From: FW021-bin31 sp964558275 | Lineage (GTDB): Bacteria > Bacteroidota > Bacteroidia > Chitinophagales > Chitinophagaceae | DNA length: 5,714 bases | Direction: 5' to 3' | NCBI GenBank assembly: GCA_964558275.1 | Contig: CAZLDH010000156.1 | Location: 1-5,714, forward strand | In this document: one piece after another, positions 4,035-5,714 of the stretch | Layout of the letters: every line of letters begins with the position of its first letter | Numbering within the stretch: position 1 is the first letter of the stretch | Notes under the pieces: generated by a model | The model's database searches: none | Seen by the model: the letters and a program-made list of their open reading frames with translations, nothing else | What the model was told of the DNA's origin: nothing | Translations under genes and position numbers: made by a program

Positions 4035-5714
4035 TTAATTCGCTTCTAAAATTTCAGCAAGTTCCGGTTTACAACTGCCGCATTGAGTACCAGCACCGGT
4101 TTGTATGCCTATTTCTTCAATAGTTTTGCAACCCGCTCTGATAGCTTCTTTAATATTTCCCTCACCTACCTGTTGACAACTACAAACAAGTTTGCCTTTA
4201 ACCGCCGGTTTGGCATTGCCCGGACGAAGTAATTGTTCTCTTAGATCACCTAATTCAGTTCCTTCTTCTATCCACTTCCGGTATTCTGTGATTCCTTCCC
4301 GCCCCCCCATAAAAATGATACCCACAAGCCGATCTTTTTGAATAAAACATTTTTTATAAATATATTTTTGCCGATCCAGAAAAAATACATCTTCATATTC
4401 CTCCTCAGGCAACATAATGGTTTTGCCAATAATCGTTATTGTCCAATCCCTTATACGCCACTCATAAAAAGGCACCGTCCCATCATAATATTCGGATAAA
4501 TTACCATGAAAATAATTCGCCAGGCACTCAGCCTGCTTATGTCCGGCATCAGGCAGGAAAGAAAGCTTATTTTTATATTCAGTCATCTCTCCGATAGCAA
4601 AAATATTCGGGTCATCTGTTTGTAAAAATTCATTGATACAAATACCTTTATTTACTTGTAGTTTCGCATGTTCAGCAACTTTTGTATGAGCATCAAAAGA
4701 AAAGGAAATAATTTTGTCATAATTTATTTGTTCACCGCTACTTAAGATTATTTTTTGTGGTTCTCGTTTTTTTATTTTTTCCTGAAAGTGAATAGCAATA
4801 TTCATTTCTGTTAATACCGACTCTAATAATCCGGATGCAGTTTCATCTAAAATATATTCATACAATCTTTTGTTTTGGGTGATAATATGCACCTTTATTC
4901 CTTCGTCTGCAAGTATAGTCGCAGCTTCACATAATACAGGATCATTATCACCTGTCAATACCAGTTCGTTATACAAATGAAGATGTTGTCCCAGTTCTTC
5001 CATCTGCTTTTCATTTCTCCAATAAAAAATATTTTCATCGTTCGGTTTGGAGAAAGTTTCCCCAAAAATTAACTGATCATAAGTATGAATCTTCTTTTTA
5101 TCATCAATAACTTTTTTATTTTTACGGTCAACATCTACAATCGATCCTTGAATAATATTGATGTTTTGTTCTTCAGCAATTTCAATTAGATTGGGCTGTT
5201 TAGATAAAAAATTATCATTCTTTAAATAAGAATTTATATCCCTATTGTCATAAAATACACTTTCGTTATCCGCACATATCCAGTCAATTTGATCTTCCGT
5301 ATTAAAAGTCCTGTACTTTTTTATAAAGGTTAGAATACATCTGCTTTCTCCCGTAATGACTATTTTTTGTTGGGGCTTTTGATACCGCCCTACTTCTACA
5401 GCCGAAAATTTGAATCCGGGTTGTTTCGATATCGGATCCACCATTTTATTCGTCAAGTTATTCGCTCTTGCAAAATCTTTTCCCGCAAGTTTTCCCCAGT
5501 GCATAGGTAGAAAAACAACGCCTTTCTTTATATCGTCAGTCAAATGGGCTGTTACTTGTACCGTTCCTCTTCGACTGTTAACAATAACAGGATCACCGTT
5601 ATGTATCTTTCTTTTATCTGCATCCGCAGGATGTATCTCTAAAAAGGGTTGTGCAATATGTTGTTTTAATTTATTGACTTTTCCACTTCTGGTCATGGTA
5701 TGCCATTGATCACG
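4035..5714 (-). CDS. nasA: Assimilatory nitrate reductase-type molybdoenzyme fused to a NirB-like flavin module and BFD [2Fe-2S] domain (N-terminus outside window)
   Basis: C-terminal 559 residues of a larger protein; the frame is open to the window edge, and the first internal Met (codon 5696-5694) is not the start, because it lies inside RDQWHTMTRSGK, a signature of NasA/NarB-type cytoplasmic nitrate reductases. Numbering from the edge: residues 1 to about 105 are the molybdopterin-dinucleotide-binding domain (LEIHPADADKRKI, RRGTVQVTAHLT, FLPMHWGK). Residues about 116-470 follow a NirB/NasC-type pyridine nucleotide-disulphide oxidoreductase fold, best seen in DRKNKKV, QTDDPNIFAIGE and YKKCFI..RLVGIIFMGG. 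Residues about 508-556 are a BFD-like [2Fe-2S] domain with Cys511, Cys513, Cys545 and Cys548 (CxC-x31-CxxC). Role by family: reduction of nitrate to nitrite for nitrogen assimilation in the cytoplasm. Odd: the usual GxGxxG and ATG flavin/NAD signatures are not recognisable in the middle module. The symbol follows the catalytic part; narB is an equally used name. It is the last gene of its own unit, on the same strand as the GH28 genes. Confidence 0.88.
   Translation of the reverse strand, partial: RDQWHTMTRSGKVNKLKQHIAQPFLEIHPADADKRKIHNGDPVIVNSRRGTVQVTAHLTDDIKKGVVFLPMHWGKLAGKDFARANNLTNKMVDPISKQPGFKFSAVEVGRYQKPQQKIVITGESRCILTFIKKYRTFNTEDQIDWICADNESVFYDNRDINSYLKNDNFLSKQPNLIEIAEEQNINIIQGSIVDVDRKNKKVIDDKKKIHTYDQLIFGETFSKPNDENIFYWRNEKQMEELGQHLHLYNELVLTGDNDPVLCEAATILADEGIKVHIITQNKRLYEYILDETASGLLESVLTEMNIAIHFQEKIKKREPQKIILSSGEQINYDKIISFSFDAHTKVAEHAKLQVNKGICINEFLQTDDPNIFAIGEMTEYKNKLSFLPDAGHKQAECLANYFHGNLSEYYDGTVPFYEWRIRDWTITIIGKTIMLPEEEYEDVFFLDRQKYIYKKCFIQKDRLVGIIFMGGREGITEYRKWIEEGTELGDLREQLLRPGNAKPAVKGKLVCSCQQVGEGNIKEAIRAGCKTIEEIGIQTGAGTQCGSCKPELAEILEAN

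Noticed and set aside
5694..5696. Methionine codon as the start of the nitrate reductase gene.
   Set aside because: It lies inside the conserved RDQWHTMTR motif, and the frame stays open upstream to the window edge, so the gene is truncated by the window rather than starting here.

Overview
The window looks like a piece of a draft genome from a member of the Bacteroidota. The DNA is AT-rich. Signal peptides are of Bacteroidota type (a short lipoprotein leader ending in Cys, and a Sec leader ending ..SIAQ). Start codons lack strong Shine-Dalgarno sequences. Upstream regions contain matches to the Bacteroidota promoter form TTTG - about 20 nt - TAnnTTTG. A run of exactly 100 N (1854-1953) is a conventional scaffold-gap filler of unknown true length. 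All genes lie on the minus strand, so transcription runs from right to left.

Right part (4035-5714): the 3' 1.68 kb of a large assimilatory nitrate reductase-type gene that enters from beyond the window. The visible protein has the end of a molybdopterin catalytic subunit, then a NirB/NasC-like flavoprotein module whose nucleotide-binding signatures look eroded, then a BFD-like [2Fe-2S] domain with all its cysteines.

Middle and left (70-3766): three glycoside hydrolase family 28 (polygalacturonase-type) genes, i.e. part of a pectin-degradation locus. The first (2285-3766) is an intact Sec-exported enzyme. The second (about 1654-2277) starts 7 bp after it and is a decayed lipoprotein paralogue: damaged start, in-frame stop, +1 frameshift and an internal deletion that removes the RIK catalytic motif, besides the assembly gap. 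The third (70-1491) is an intact lipoprotein and the closest relative of the decayed copy. The two intact enzymes keep all four GH28 active-site motifs and would cut polygalacturonan-type substrates, one as a released or periplasmic enzyme and one tethered to a membrane.

The most interesting non-coding signal is a pair of related dyads, at 1618-1641 and 3962-3985. Both have the form GCAATCGTT-N6-AACG-type arm, and each lies upstream of one intact GH28 gene. I read them as binding sites of one shared pectin-responsive regulator. No SusC/SusD pair, regulator gene, RNA gene, mobile element or CRISPR array is visible. I see no wholly new system. The points most worth following up are the shared dyad, the decayed paralogue and the unusual flavin module of the nitrate reductase.
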